Notes under the pieces: model-generated
What the model was told of the DNA's origin: nothing
Database searches by the model: none
The model's input: only the letters and a program-made list of their open reading frames with translations
Shown: positions 20,670-33,630 of the stretch, in pieces
How positions within the stretch are numbered: position 1 is the stretch's first letter
How the letters are laid out: the number at the start of each line of letters is the position of its first letter
Translations under genes and position numbers: made by a program
Assembly: GCA_023653785.1 (NCBI GenBank)
Contig: JAMKCH010010146.1
Span: 167,930-231,929 of the forward strand
Source: Ophioderma brevispina
Taxonomy: Eukaryota > Echinodermata > Ophiuroidea > Amphilepidida > Ophiodermatidae
DNA: 64,000 bases
Direction: 5' to 3'

Positions 20670-23103
20670 TAAGATGGGACTGTTAGCTAATATCACTGAA
20701 AAGTTCATTAATGTACAGTCAATATTTTTAAGACATGACCCCCAGAAATCAAGTAACCTGCAGGACTCATTTAACCAAATTGAGGCGCTATTAACTACAA
20801 AAATACGGCACTGTACGTTTTGCGCCCAGAACCACCAATATGAATCTCTAAGTCCAACCACCATTCTCCTTTTTTATAGACAGCTACTGCATGCAACAAA
20901 TATTAACATAATGAATGTTTTCATTGGTAATACCAGCTAAAAACATGCATTTTAACACACTTAAAAGATCAAATTAGGAATGTATGATCAACAAACTCTT
21001 CGTATTGTCCAAGTAAGACAGCATTGGATTAGAGCTAATCATTCATGATCATTTTTTGTGATGACACACAAAAAGTTATCTTAACCCAAAATTTAATGAC
21101 AGAATGAATATACTGATATTGTTATTGAGTTTTGTGTTGAAAACATATGTTTTACTTTCATAAAGTTGAGAATATATTATGACATTATTTTGTGTAAAAT
21201 TGTTTTAGAGCTCGATACAAGTCCCAATCCACCAAGATTTTTTTTTTTTAGAAAATGGGATTGTGTCAATTTTACTCCAAAAAGGTAGGCCAATTAACGC
21301 TATTGAATTACCCCTTTCCGATAACTGTATTGTTTAAAGGTCCATGGCATGATCTCTAATATCCCCCTCCCCCACCCCAGATTTTACCGGAAGTTGTCAA
21401 AATTTTCTGAAGAAAGCTACCATTTTTCTCATTTACTAAAAGGTATTTGGTTTCAAGCGAAAAAAAAATATTAATTTTACAAAGGATTCTATGATTTACA
21501 TAATCACGTTTCTAGCTCTCATATCCAAACGGATTAAAATATTGCCATGATTTTTTTTTCAGATGGGGCATTGGGGTAAAGGTCATTCAATCAAAATAAA
21601 ACACTTTATATATAACTAACGGGTCATCCCCTTTCAGGCAAAGTGGATTGATATGGATTTGGAAATCCGACGGTGATCACATACTCTCAAAAACAAAGAG
21701 TCAATTTCACTTTTACAGGGCTCACTCCAAAACGAGTGAAATTTCAAACACTTTGAAGATTTTTGGGGTAAAATTTACTCTTGGTAATTTAAAAAAATAA
21801 TAAAATTTAATCATTTTGTCAATTATCAAGAGAAATTGGTATCCAAAAATGTTCTTTGAAGATTGTGAAATTCAAAAGCGATCAAATTTTTGTATTAAAA
21901 GTCGACAATTTGGTAATCGTGGTCTAAAAGGTCTACACCTTAAAAGAAATAAATCACTTTCGACAAAATCCGCCCCCCAAAAAAAAAGATCCTCGATATA
22001 TCCTGAGATTATACTACCTGAAACCAATATGAGCTTAGGCCAAGAAGAAAGGTTCGTCTCAGTTTCCCGCATAGGCGTAACAAATCACATTTTAGTGCAT
22101 TTCTTTTTTTAAGAATTTCAAGATATTTTTAACTATTTAAAAAAAAAAATAGTCAAGATAAGGACAATGGCCACGAAGTAGACGAAAAATAAAAAGTCGT
22201 CTAAAAATGCAATAAAAAGAATTTCCACGAAGCGCATAGCTTTTTGACTAAAACAACAACGCATAGCGCTTATAGACCAGAATAAAAAGTATTTTTCGGC
22301 TTCTTATAGGCCAAAAACCCTAAGCACTTTATTTTAGTCAGAAAATTTTATTGAATTTTAAGACCTTTATTTTGCGGCCAATTTTTTTCTTGACCAATCC
22401 CCCCCCCCCTAAAAAAAGTTAGTCTCTAGACAACCTTAAAAAGGGAAAGAAACGCGATAAAATGTGATTTTGTACACCTGTGCACCCGAGAAGCTGAGAC
22501 AAACCTTTTTTTTCTCGGCCTTATATAGGGTTTTGAGCTTCAGGAGGTTGAGACGAACTCTTCTTTTTTTTGCCTTATGTATCATAAAACGATCCAAAAT
22601 TGTTATTATGTATAGAGCTTGTTTGTGCCCAGGTATGCACACTATAGAGAAAAACTTGTTTTTTCATTAACAAAATCATTTTTACCAATAAACCATTTTT
22701 TCGGGGAAAAATGTTCTCTTCTATTGTGTATACTTTGCTATAGATGTGCATAGACAACCTCTATACAAAATAAAATAGTTTTCCTTTAGCTAAGTTTTAC
22801 ATTTCAAATCGATAAACCTGCGAAAAACTACTTTTACCAAATTCGATATGAAAGATTGTTGGGTTTAAAAACTTTTTCGATCGAAAAACAAGGTTTCTCC
22901 CAGCTTTCGAATCGATAAATCTGCTTTTTCAAATTGAAAAAAAACACCTTTTTTCAAATTCGATAGCACGGCTTTTGATTTTTTTTCAATCTTAAAGCCG
23001 TATTTCTCGGTTAAGAAACAAAGTTTTTGAAACAAAATTTCAAATTGAGAAACTTGTGTTTATCATTGCACATTCTATCTGGTTTTCCGCTTTTTTCACC
23101 GAA
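20670..23103. other. No gene seen; AT-rich, homopolymer-rich
   Basis: The short frames at 20674-20940 and 21816-22112 show no recognisable family and no splice context. The region from 22440 to 23060 has loosely repeated words (GAGACAAAC/GAGACGAAC followed by TTTTTT; ATCGATAAA followed by CTGC), perhaps an old satellite. Runs of C occur at about 22400. Confidence 0.45.
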
Positions 23104-23741
23104 TACACTCTAAATGAAACGGACGCGTTCTAATCTTTAACACCAGAAGGTTTTCAACTATTTTAAGTTCATCTTAAAGGCATATGCTGCAAACATTTAA
23201 CCATTTTTCCTTTTTTATCAGTAACCTGTGTCCAAAAACATGTGAAAGGTGGTTAATTACACTTATAACACTTGACTTTAATCAACTTAAGTTTTGCAAG
23301 TGTTCACATTTTGCTCACACTTTTTCAATTTAACGCTGTCAAGTGTTCAAAAACTGTTACATTTGAACGCATCCTTATGTGTTCAGTTGTTTAATACTGA
23401 GTGTTCTAGAACACGTGCTAGAACACTTTTTAAACAGTTTTTTCACTTAACACTGTCAAGTGTTCAAAAACTGTTACATTTGAACACATGAAATATAGCT
23501 CAAATATGTGTTCATTTGTTTAACACTAGTGAGCAAATATGAACACTTGAAAAACTTGAATTGATTAAAGTCAAGTGTAATAAATGTAATTAACCACTTT
23601 TCACATGTTTTGGACACAGGTTACTGATAAAAAAGGAAATATGGTTAAATATTTCCAAAAAACGCATTTAAGATAAACTTAAAATAGCTGAACACCTTCT
23701 GGTGTTAAAGACTAGAACGCGTCCGTTTCATTTAGAGTGTA
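23104..23741. mobile_element. Foldback element with arms of about 200 bp
   Basis: The left terminus TACACTCTAAATGAAACGGA is exactly mirrored at the right terminus. Complementarity continues for about 200 bp (CCTGTGTCCAAAA/TTTTGGACACAGG and TTAATTACA pairs) up to about 23300 and from about 23530. The centre holds a 33 bp direct repeat (CTGTCAAGTGTTCAAAAACT and onward) at about 23335 and 23453. The outer TA pair would fit a TA target duplication. There is no coding capacity. Confidence 0.88.
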
Positions 23742-23879
23742 GAAAAAAAGGTTTTCTTTTTACTCTGCAAAATAACTGCCATACACATAGCTCAAAATAT
23801 AATTATGAAGGAACCAAAGAACTCGCGTATGTTGATTCCATTCTGTGTTAAATTATGTATGATTCAAAAGTCGGTCCTG

Positions 23880-23965
23880 GAATAATCATAATAATGATAA
23901 TCAGTGAGATTTATGGAGCGCCTTTACAATGTAAGCAAAGCACTATATAGAATAATTTGGAACAA
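23880..23965 (-). mobile_element. SINE/LINE 3' tail fragment
   Basis: On the minus strand the sequence reads AGTGCTTTGCTTACATTGTAAAGGCGCTCC and ends in an ATTATTATG-type tail. This is the form of many animal SINE tails. A related GCGCTTTACA word occurs in the SINE-like sequence at 45.08-45.41 kb. Only the tail is present. Confidence 0.45.
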
Positions 23966-23980
23966 ATTTTCAAAATCTGG

Positions 23981-25757
23981 CGACTCCTAATTCGCTCGCC
24001 AAAAGGCCTATAATATGTTTTCTGCAGCTGTCTTTTTAAAAGTAAAGACCTTTAAAGTAAATCTTATTGGAGAAAGAAAATTTTATCATTATCCGTCAAC
24101 CAGCAATACTAATTACCGTTTTTTTTTGTCTTATTTGTACAAACACAGCTATTGATTTCTTTTCTTTCATTTTTTTCTTCTTCATTGTTTTAATTGACTT
24201 GTAGAGAGGGCGAGCTGGGTTTTGCCTTGTCTTGTCTGGATCCGTACAAAAATGATAGCAATCTAGATTGGTTAAACAACTTACTGGTCGAAAAATCATA
24301 AAACTCATAGAATTTCTAACACGGTCTTGCTATATAGTATATAAGACAAACAAAGGAGGTATCAAAATACCGCGATACCTCCTTTAAAATCTCTAAATTT
24401 CTTAGACTAAAATGGAGGGAAAATCTGGATTTAGATTAAAATTTTTAATCTATTACATTTATATTTCAATGCGTTTTGATTTCAATTTTTAATCTAAACT
24501 GATAGAATCCAATTAGAATAAATGTTAATGTAAGAAATTTAGAGATAGGCCTTGGTTTTTTAATGATGAAATTCGACTCCTAATTCGCTCGCCAAAAGGA
24601 CCTATAATATTTTTTTCTGCATCTGCTTTTTATAAAAGTTACAGACCTTTAGTAATCTATTTTGGAGAAAAAGAAAATTTTACTCATTAATCCGTCCAAC
24701 CAGCAATACGATTACCGTTTTTTTTTTTTTTTTTTTTTTTTTAATTTTTTAGGTTTTTCATTTTTGTTCTTCTTCAATGTGTTAATATTGACGGTAAGCG
24801 GGCGACCTGGGTTTTTGGGGGCGCGTTGTCTTGTCTGGATCCGAACAAAACTCGAGCAATCTAGATTGGTAACAACTTACTGGTCGAACAACATAAAACT
24901 CATAACTGTCTAACACGTTCTTGCGATAATATCAAGATAAGACAACAAAGGAGGTTCAAATAACCGCGATACCTCCTTTAAAACTCTCTACATTTCTTAG
25001 ACTAAAATGGAGGGAAAAGCGGGATTGAGATTAAATTTTTAAGCATTCATTTATCTTTCAATGACGTTTTGAGTTCATTTTTTAATCTAAACTGATTAGA
25101 TCCATTAGAATAAATGTTATGAAGAAATTTAGAGATAGGCCTTGGTTTTGTCAATGATGAAATTCGGACTCCTAATTCGCGCGGCCAAAGGCCTATAATA
25201 TGTGTCTGCAGCTGTCTTTGAAAAGTAAAGACCTTTAAAGTAAATCTTATGAGAAAGAAAATTTTATCCTTATCCGTCAACCAGCAATACTAATTACCGT
25301 TTTTTTTTTGGTCTTAATTTGTAGCAAACACGCTATTGAATTTCTTTTCTTTCCATTTTTTTCGTTCTTCATTGTTTTTAAATTGACTTGTAGAAAGGGG
25401 GAGCTGGGTTTTGCCTTGGTCCTTGTCTGGATCCGACAACATTATAGCAATCTAGATTGTTTAAACACCTTCCCTGTCTAAAAATCATAAAACCCATAAA
25501 TTCTAACACGGTCTTTGCTATATCGTTATAAGACAACAAGGAGGCATCAAAATACCGCGATACCTCCTTTAAAATCTCTAAATTTCTAGACTATAAAATG
25601 GAGGGAAAATCTGGATTTAGATTAAAATTTTTTTAATAATCTATTTCATTTATATTCAATGGCGTTTTGAATTTCAATTTTTTAATCTGAACTGATAGAT
25701 GCATTATATAAATGTTAATGTAAGAATTTAAGAGATAGTCCGTGTTTTTTAAAATGA
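23981..25757. repeat. Tandem trimer of a 592 bp unit with internal hairpins
   Basis: Units start at 23981, 24574 and 25166 with CGACTCCTAATTCGC. Each ends with an ATTTAGAGATAGGCC-like block. Each unit has a hairpin (AAAGGAGGTATC / GATACCTCCTTT, 24354-24385 in unit 1) and a nested inverted repeat (TCTCTAAATTTCTTA / TAAGAAATTTAGAGA, 24390-24545). Units differ mainly by one-base indels. No coding. Confidence 0.9.
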
Positions 25758-27200
25758 TTAAATTATCTGAAATAATTATTTAAATCATACACTCCTTTTC
25801 AAAGTGTACTGTGCACATCCGGTGTCTCCTTTGGAATCCTTAGTAACCGTTTCTATTTTATAATTCTTCTTTTTATATGGTTTCATTCAGATTGCGTGTA
25901 TGCCATCATTAATTTGAAATATTTAAGAACGTGTCGGCAATCACTCACTAATTTACTAATTCATAATGACGATGGTGAAAATTTTGGAAAGACTAATAGA
26001 AGAATAGAGAGGACGCTTAAACGTTCTTTTCATAGAATCATGCTGCGACAATGAAGACAGTTGTGGGGCTTTCTGCTCATGGCGTGAATTGTCCTGTTAT
26101 GTCACAGAGCGTGACAGAAATAATACGGTGTACCAGTTAGAACAGACAGCAGCGTTGGCTGGTATTTTACTACACAAAATGAGAGAAACAAGGACACGTA
26201 GAATTTGTTGAATTACATGAAAACCGTGTTGTTTCTGGTGCTCAAATTTGTAGTGTAGACTGTTCATAAATGCGGTTTTTGTTTGAACTAAAAAGAAAAT
26301 GCAAAGGTTATTTATGGTGAGCACAAAATTAACCGAAACTCGATGAAACTGCTTAAAACGTATTTTTTGCATGAAAAATACAATTTTAACAACCTTTAGT
26401 AACTAAACTTTGGAAAACTTCTACTTTATGTTGAAAGAGTAACACATTCCTAACATTATCCAAAAAACCGCATGTCCGTAGCTTTCCTGCATTTACTGTA
26501 ACAGAAGAAAATGCCCAACTACCTCTGGAACACCCTTTTATGCAAATTGCATGCAATTAGGTAAAAATCATATTTCTACATATGCAAATTATTGCAGATT
26601 TTACAGGTGTATGCGCTAGGATGTTGTTTATTAATTTCTCACAAAATTTTGATGTTGTGGGACCATTGCCGCTTTTGTGATTTTCAACCTCTCGTCCCGC
26701 TTGCCTAAGAGAACTGCACCGTCACGCTTTGCGTTTAACATTTTGACCTCGTTCACCACGGGTACAGCACAGTTATAATTATGTGTTATTCAAGATACAT
26801 TTCTCTTAAGTATTATATTCTATTTATACATTATATTGATTGAAATATTAATCTGTAAAGTTTCGTGCCTATATTTCAATCTGTTTTATTTGAAGGCTAA
26901 AAAGGTGATTTTGTAAGCCCGTAGAGGTTGTGTAAAATTAATATTGGTGGGCCAAAATTAGCTAAAATGGAGCTCCCACTCCCAGAATCGAGCGGTTTTT
27001 CCAACAGTATACCAACCGTATTTTACTTAATAGCTGCACCGCGTCGTGCATCAATTATTTAAGTGCTATTTTGTTATAAAATTCAAGTCATTAAACACAT
27101 ATAAGGCATTTAATTCAATACAAAATGTAAAACTTTAAGTTATGCACGCAAGTCATGTTCATCGACGAGTTCACCTAAATTTAAAGCGTGTGATTCTTAT
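25758..27200. other. No gene seen; contains one dispersed repeat
   Basis: The open frame at 26097-26372 (minus) has no recognised family. The interval 26530-26720, read on the minus strand, resembles 5147-5350: it shares GGCAAGCGGGACGA, AAAGCGGCAAT, CACAACATCAAAATTTTGTG and AAATCTGCAATAATTTGC. The rest is AT-rich and unexplained. Confidence 0.45.
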
Positions 27201-27431
27201 CTTGTCACCCAAAATCAGGGCCGCCGAGAGAAATTGCGGGCCCGGGGGGAACCTTGGAGTTACGGGCCCCCTTTTACCAAATTCGTTTTCCATACCCCCA
27301 TACCAGGGGGGATTTCGAAGCTACAGTGGCTGCGAAGCGGCCATGCGCCGGGTAAGCGGCGCGGGGTGTGTGGGAGCTGTATAATGTACCGGTAGATGAT
27401 GGAACTTAATGTGTGTTTTTGTTTATGTATA

Positions 27432-27970
27432 GTGTTTATGGAGACGGCCCAGGGGGTGGGTGCGGGAGGGGTGTCCCCCTCCCGCGCGAAGCGCGGAACC
27501 CTTGCAATGTTCACTTTCCAAACACATTTTCTCACTTTTTAAAGGTGCAACGAGAGATTTCACATAACAGGTGTCCCTAAAAAATGTGAAAATTCTGATT
27601 TTTGCACTAATGTAAAGATTTCTATCAAAAATGTCCCCATGTGAAAGGATTAAGCTGAGAAATATTTCTTAAGTACAAAATTGTGAAATTTCTAATTTCA
27701 TATAGGAGCAAATACGAAATTCAGCCTATGTTTTATATTGAAATTTAGCAAATGAAAATCAAAAAAAAAAAAAAAAAAAATTTAATGATAGAGGTATGAT
27801 AAACGGTTATAAAAAGTAAAATAGTAAAATATAGCTGTTTTTTTGTTTCAAATAATAATATATAAAGTGTTCATGGAGATTGGAGAGTTCATATATGAAG
27901 CGGCCTGGGGATGGGTGCAGGCACGAAGCGCGGAATCCCTTTCAATGTCACTTTCCAAACACATTTTCTC
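27432..27970. repeat. Direct repeat pair of about 105 bp
   Basis: The segments 27432-27540 and 27866-27970 share GTGTTTATGGAGA, GGGTGGGTGC, GAAGCGCGGAA and TTCCAAACACATTTTCTCA. The GCGAAGCGCGG word is the complement of the loop region of the hairpins at 51.6 and 60.1 kb. Confidence 0.75.
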
Positions 27971-28419
27971 ATGTATATTTGATAGAAACAATTTGAAATT
28001 GGTAAGTAGTCCACTTTATAATTCGTGACCAACCGTTTTATAAAACAAAATCTTAATTGTTTTTGTGAAATTTCTCAACCAAGAGAGGCCCTGCACTAAA
28101 TTTATTAACCGCGTTACAGAGTATTTTCTCAACGTAAGTAGGTATCATTGTCGCAGAAGGGGAAACGGGCCCCCTGTATCCGCCCGTGGGGGGGGGGCAC
28201 TTGTATTCAAAGGTGGATATGATGCGTGAACAAGAAAACGCGTAAAAAGGGTCCCTTTTTTCCAACAGGCGATGTACGCGCGTACATTGATTAGGTTGTC
28301 AAAAACAGCAAAGTATGAAAAAAGGGTATGTTTTTTTACTCAAATTAATACTCAAATTAAGCAGAGATCAAAATCATCAAAAATATTGTAAATCGGAAGT
28401 AAGGCAAAGCAAGACAATA

Positions 28420-28570
28420 AAGGGTATATTAACGACACAATGTATTGCATACTTGTTAGGGGTAGCAAAAACTGACAAAATACTTGTTTAACGTAGCAAA
28501 AACAGACAAAAATACTTGTTTAGGGTATGTTTTTTCAGTCGGTGGAAATACTTCTTTAGGGTGCATTTTG
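28420..28570. repeat. Degenerate minisatellite
   Basis: AGCAAAAAC-GACAAAATACTTG(TTTAGGGT) recurs about three to four times with a period of 35-45 bp. Confidence 0.55.
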
Positions 28571-28633
28571 TCAGTCCATGTTCACACATCATATCTACCT
28601 TGGAATACAAGTGGCCCCGAGTGTATCCGCCAA

Positions 28634-28700
28634 TGCTCTCTCTTTCTCTCTCTCTCTCTCTCTCCATCCTTCTCTCTCACTTTTTCTCCCTCTCTGACTT
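28634..28700. repeat. (TC)n microsatellite
   Basis: A CTCTCTCT run with minor interruptions. The two plus-strand frames crossing it are composition artefacts. Confidence 0.9.
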
Positions 28701-29154
28701 TTATCACAACCGCAAGGGCCGAACTTTTATTCTTTTTACGGCCCCTAGGATCCCGGGCCCCTTAGGACCCCGGGCCCGGGGTCAATTACCCCCTTTGACC
28801 CCCCCTCTCGGCGGTACTGCCCAAAATTAGCCAGGTGTAGCCAGGTTTCAACATTCCGAATAGTACTATAACCTGGCCTAAACGGAAGAGGGATTATACA
28901 AAATAAGTTCCAAGGTTGATACAGGGGTAATTTTAACAATTATAAATCGTTTTTAATGACATATTATTCGTCACTTCGTAAAAGATTTTTTTTAGATCTA
29001 GAGTTTGTCTAGTTTTAAATTCTAGCTGTAAAATTGTTCAAGGTTTTCCAGCTGCCAAATGTTTAGGATATTTCGATTTTGTTGAAACTTGTTTCAAGTT
29101 GTCTTCTAATAACGCAATAGAAAGTCATGGAAATAACGGCAATGTTTTAAACTT

Positions 29155-29560
29155 GGTTGAACACAGAAGGTCAGCGTCCATTGCATTCAATGGGGCTTGA
29201 CCTTGTTTCCCCCTACATTGATAACTAAGCATTTGAGACACTCAAAACTATTCCTTATTTTAATCATATGAGCTCCACCAATAATTTGCACCATTTTGTA
29301 TCCAAATTTGAGCAACTTTAAAATTTGACCCATGTACAACTGAAATTCACCCCTTTTTTATTGATTTTTGCTGTTTTTAGCTTATAACTCTGAAACTTTA
29401 GGCTGTAGATATTACCAACTATATACCCTTATGGTTAGACACATAATGTGGTATACTGTTCAACATGATTGGATCAATTTAGAAAAATTGACCCCCGTAC
29501 AAACTTTGTCTTGGCCCCTCTTAAGAATCACGTTTCAGGGGGTCCCTGTCAGGCTGTCAA
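29155..29560. repeat. Dispersed repeat family copy (shared with 49.4 and 50.3 kb)
   Basis: Part matches 49430-49770 in direct orientation (CACCATTTTGTA, GCAACTTTAAAATTTGACC, CAACATGATTGGA...). It also matches the reverse complement of 50270-50540 (AAGGAATAGTTTTGA, GCTTATAACTCT). The segment around CCATTGCATTCAATGG is itself nearly palindromic, so the family behaves like a foldback element. Confidence 0.7.
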
Positions 29561-31063
29561 CATATTTAATCACTCAAACCTTTTGTACTTGAGATGTGTT
29601 ACAAATGTCTGCTAGCTCCCAGGCTAAAATAAAAAGCATTGCAACATCAATAAAAAGAATTTCGCAAAATGTAAAGTGAGCTTTCATCAAATATCTGCAA
29701 AGGGTAATAGACGGCAATGTTCTTTTTATGTAAGAATTAAGGTCTGTCTAACAATTGCATGGAAAAAATGCATGCTCACGCCACCCTCCATCAGATGCGA
29801 AAAAAGATGCTTATAAAATGTAGTCAATTTTCAGTTTCCGTCATTGTAAGCTTTCGTATTTGAGTCATGGTAGCAAGAGCGTGGACACCTTACGTGCCAT
29901 AGTCTAGGTGGATGTTAATTCTTTCCTACAACAAACGTTACTGTCTGGTAAATCTTTTAGCCTATGATATACTAGGCACAGGCCCGTACGGGTGACAGTA
30001 ACACCCCCCCCCCCCAAAAAAAAAAAGGGGCAGAATGTCCCTTTTTGTTGAATTTTGTAATAAAAAGTCCCAAATTTAAATATATTTTGACAAAAAGTCA
30101 ACTTTCTGTTGATGATATGATCAAAAAGTCGAAAAACAAATTTAGGGGGTTAGGTTCACTTTTACCGAGAAGTACTTTTTCGAAGTCCCCCACCCCCAAA
30201 ATAAATCCTGCATACGGTACTTACTAGGCAATTGCAATGAGCGTACTTTTTTACGACGTCAGTTTCGTCGTTGATTGGCAAAGTGACTGACGATATCTAA
30301 TCGATAAATATCTAGCACTCCCAAGCAACTTGGCGAAAGCCAGTAATAGTCCAGGCTACAGATGTATTGATAAGTAATATCAACCTTGTTTTATTAGCTA
30401 TATAATGTTTTTCAACGGTTTCTAGATTTTTTATACTGATTCTGAATCCGATGGATGCCAGACGAGAAACCTTGAGCATTTTTGTAGAAACGCAAAAAAT
30501 CAAAATGGCTACCAAAACACGAAGCATTCATTTCTTGTTCACTCAAAAGTTGAAATTTTTCAGCCTGTCTCGTTAAAACATTTATTTTGACCAATTAACA
30601 TGATTCTGTAACCACGTAATCAATGAATTCAATATGGCCGTCAATACAATACAGTGATCTACTTTTGACTGCAGGTTGGTAATTTGGTATCTATCGTGCT
30701 GTTTTGGCAGTCAAGAAATTAATTACAACCATAAGAAATATTTTTTTTAAATGTGATTATAAATTCCTTCAATATAGGATCCAATATGGCTTCCTATACT
30801 ATAATGTGACTTCAATTCAACTCAGTCGCTCGGACGTTTGCAGAGTCTACAAGTCGGAAGGAATTGATAAAACACTACGGCCGTTTTATCAAAAGCGATT
30901 TTTCAAGAATATTGCAAGAAAGCTCAACTCACATTTTTGAAATTCTAATTTCTTTCGATATTGCAATACTCTTGGCTTATGTGTGTATGCAGTTAAAGGT
31001 TACTTATGAAACGAGTTACAAACTTAATTCCATGAAAATATTTTAGGACTATTTGTCTGTTAC
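29560..31063. other. No gene seen; presumed transporter intron
   Basis: This lies downstream of the last recognised SLC16-like exon on the minus strand. It would be intron if a further exon lies beyond it. A C11/A10 junction lies at 30003-30027. No transmembrane exon was recognised on either strand. Confidence 0.4.
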
Positions 31064-31879
31064 CTGTGAGTAAACCGCTCAAGATGGAGGCAAACCCATA
31101 CGCTAAATGAAGCCAGGCAATTGCATTGGTGTAATTCCATTCTTCAACGTTACATTTAGCAGCAATGTACACTTCTGCACCCAGCATTCCCGTACCAACA
31201 CCAAATGCTGTTGAAATAACACTCATTGCTATGACACTGACAAAGAGAGTTGTTAGAGATAAAGAGATGGCCTGTATGAATGCTGAAGCGAAGAGAACTT
31301 GCTTGTAAGTCATCAGTTTATGTATCAATGGTAAAGCAAGTCTGACTAATATCATACCAATTCCTCCGCACGTGGACACAATAGAAGCTTCTTTTATGGT
31401 TGCATGGATAGATACTGCGAAAGACACTATATATATTGTCCATCCCGTGAGAGTATAACCCCATACAAATCCAGGTATTAACACTTGAGCAATAAATTGT
31501 GGTCTGGTAAGCAAAGGAACGCCAACTATCTTGCAGGCAGCTTTCATCCATTTTATGGGAGAAGACTTTTGGCTTACCTTTCCGGTAGTATCGTCATTTC
31601 CAGAAATTAGAAGTGGCAATTTTTCAATTTTTTCAGTCTTTTTAGTGGTCTTTTGTTCAAGAAGAGCACCACAGGGAACCGATTGTAGAGCGAGTCCACT
31701 GATCAAGATCAAGGTGCCCCTCCAGCCGTACGTGTCAAGAAGAAATTGTGTTATTATTGGCATAACTAAAAGACCCAGTGCAGTGCCACAAGAGTAAATA
31801 CCAACAGCCGTTTCATAATACTTGCCAAAATATTGTGGAATAACGCCAACGACAACGTTTTCCTGAAGAAGCAAAGAAC
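31064..31879 (-). CDS. SLC16/monocarboxylate-transporter-like, large internal exon
   Basis: MFS transporters of this family move monocarboxylates or related small solutes across the plasma membrane. The exon codes 272 residues. On the minus strand the acceptor is TTATCATAG before 31879 and the donor is ACAG|GTAACA at 31064; both boundaries are phase 1. It opens with SLLLQENVVVGVIPQYFGKYYETAVG, followed by LLDTYGWRGTLILISG; the YF..(R/Y)..A.G and YGWRG motifs are typical of SLC16 TM4-TM6. A hydrophilic Lys/Ser-rich loop (KKTEKIEKLP and following) separates the two six-helix halves. TM7 to about TM10 follow, ending WLHLAYGFASILSGLLTG. In the TM8 block (GMILVRLAL) the conserved arginine is present. 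The aspartate four residues before it in MCT1-like proteins is replaced by methionine, so proton-coupled lactate transport cannot be assumed. Confidence 0.92.
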
Positions 31880-32188
31880 CTATGATAAGTAAAAATACAT
31901 CTATTAGATAGTTCAGAACACGATTGCCATTGGTGTGTTTTGGGAAAGTAATTAGTATGGAAAATTGAAAAAGACCATGAGGAGAACAGGAAAGTAATAC
32001 CTGTTTCAATTTAGGTAAATTTGTGCGATTTGTAAACACTTAAATCAAATTAATGATCAGCTGTTAAAACTGTCTACAATAACAAGGTTGTTTAAATATT
32101 ATTTGTTCCACCAGATTTCCAGTGATAGCCACCGTGACAATCAGTCTTTTTTCCCAATTCAAAGTGCCCATTGTGTTTCTTAAAAGTT

Positions 32189-32524
32189 AGTGTTGCGCCA
32201 TATCAACAAATGATTACAGCGTTTTTTGTAAAAATAGACATTGATGTGGTTTGTGTCAAGCCTACATGGAGGGACTAGAAAGCATTCAATATTTGGGTTG
32301 GTGTAGACATCATTAGTGAAACTATTGATTTTCAGAGAGTAATAGAAAATTCCAGGTGACTGGTGTGAATCTATTCATGACACTGACTGAAAATCAATAG
32401 TTTCACTAATGATGTCACTGGTAGTGTATTCTTTTTCTGCGCTACTGAATTCATATTGGAATGAAATGTCCCGTAAAGATTTGGAGTAGGTTTATCATCT
32501 CGTTTCCTGGGACCTTTAAAGCTT
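32189..32524 (-). mobile_element. MITE with CTTTAAAGG-CCCAGGAAAT end (copy 1)
   Basis: This is the inverted copy of 48468-48780. It shares TTGTGTCAAGCCTACA, CATTCAATATTTGGGTTG, an internal palindrome built on CATTAGTGAAACTATTGATTT, and the terminal CCTGGGACCTTTAAAG at about 32509-32524. The other end is truncated. It lies in intron 2 of the transporter gene. Confidence 0.8.
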
Positions 32525-33630
32525 TTAAAACTGTTTGTTTCCAGCTTCAACACTTATACTGGTGATTGCAATCTTTCCAATGCAAAAACTCAACTTCGAG
32601 AGAAATTGGGGGCGTTATTTGTTTTAATTGCCTTCAAAATATTTTATGCAAGTATAACCTTTTTTGAAAATATCTTGCTTTGAAATGAAATACAGTATAA
32701 TCGGCATTTGATCTTTGTTTTTAAAATACATTTAAAATAAATTTTAAAAATACATTTTAGAGGTAATACCCCTAAATGCAAATGTGTTTTACAAAATTGA
32801 ATATGCAGAAACCATTTTAAAACAAGACATGTAGTCGTAGATTCCTCGAGGTTTTAAAAATATGATCAGGGCAATTTTAGAGTCGAAATTTGGTAATCGC
32901 TGGACATTCAGAAACTTGGTGGGAAAGGGTGGGAAGGGTATACAAAATGTTTACAAGGTTGGGTGAATTTTCCTTGTACTCATTGCCGACCGCATAATTA
33001 ACAAATTAAGGGATGCAGAGGGGGTCTCAATATGAGGAAAACTAGCGCGGTTTTAGTTTGAATTGTCCGGATCCGAACAAAGTATAAGCAGCAATAATAT
33101 GAGAGAATAAAAGTATTTATTATATAGCTACTTTAATGTAGAAATCAATTCAACAAACAATTTTAAGTTAGGTGTCCAGAAGGACTGGCTATTTTGCAAG
33201 TTAGTCAAAAGGGCAAGATCCGGACTAACTTTATGTTTGTAAGGCTGACCAGTTTTGGTTTTCAGTGATACCTCAACTCAAAAAAAAAGAAGAAATTACG
33301 TGCAATCCGATTACACTTAATTTTATTGAGTAGATACAGCAAATTATTTTTTGAGTGTGTACGACATTACCTGCAATGGGAATTCAAGAAAGCAGTAAGC
33401 ATGGTAAGTAAACGTTGAATTTTAGGTATACGAACAACCGAGTAATAGGTGTATTCTCAATCGCTTTTTGTTAATCAGAAAAACGTTTAAAAGATGTGGA
33501 TCACCCAATACATGTTTTTTTTTTCTTCTGCTAAATTTCTGGGTCGAAAAAAGAGCTGTGTATTCATTAATGGAAATGGTTGAAATTTTAGATTTTTATG
33601 TTATGCATAGTAGTTTTATATCAATCTCAC

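Noticed and set aside
28484..28830. Ser/Leu-rich frames of 93 and 104 codons
   Set aside because: They are created by the (TC)n microsatellite.
26097..31063. Final exon of the SLC16-like gene
   Set aside because: No TM11-TM12 block with a splice acceptor was recognised on the minus strand here; it may lie outside the window or be too diverged.
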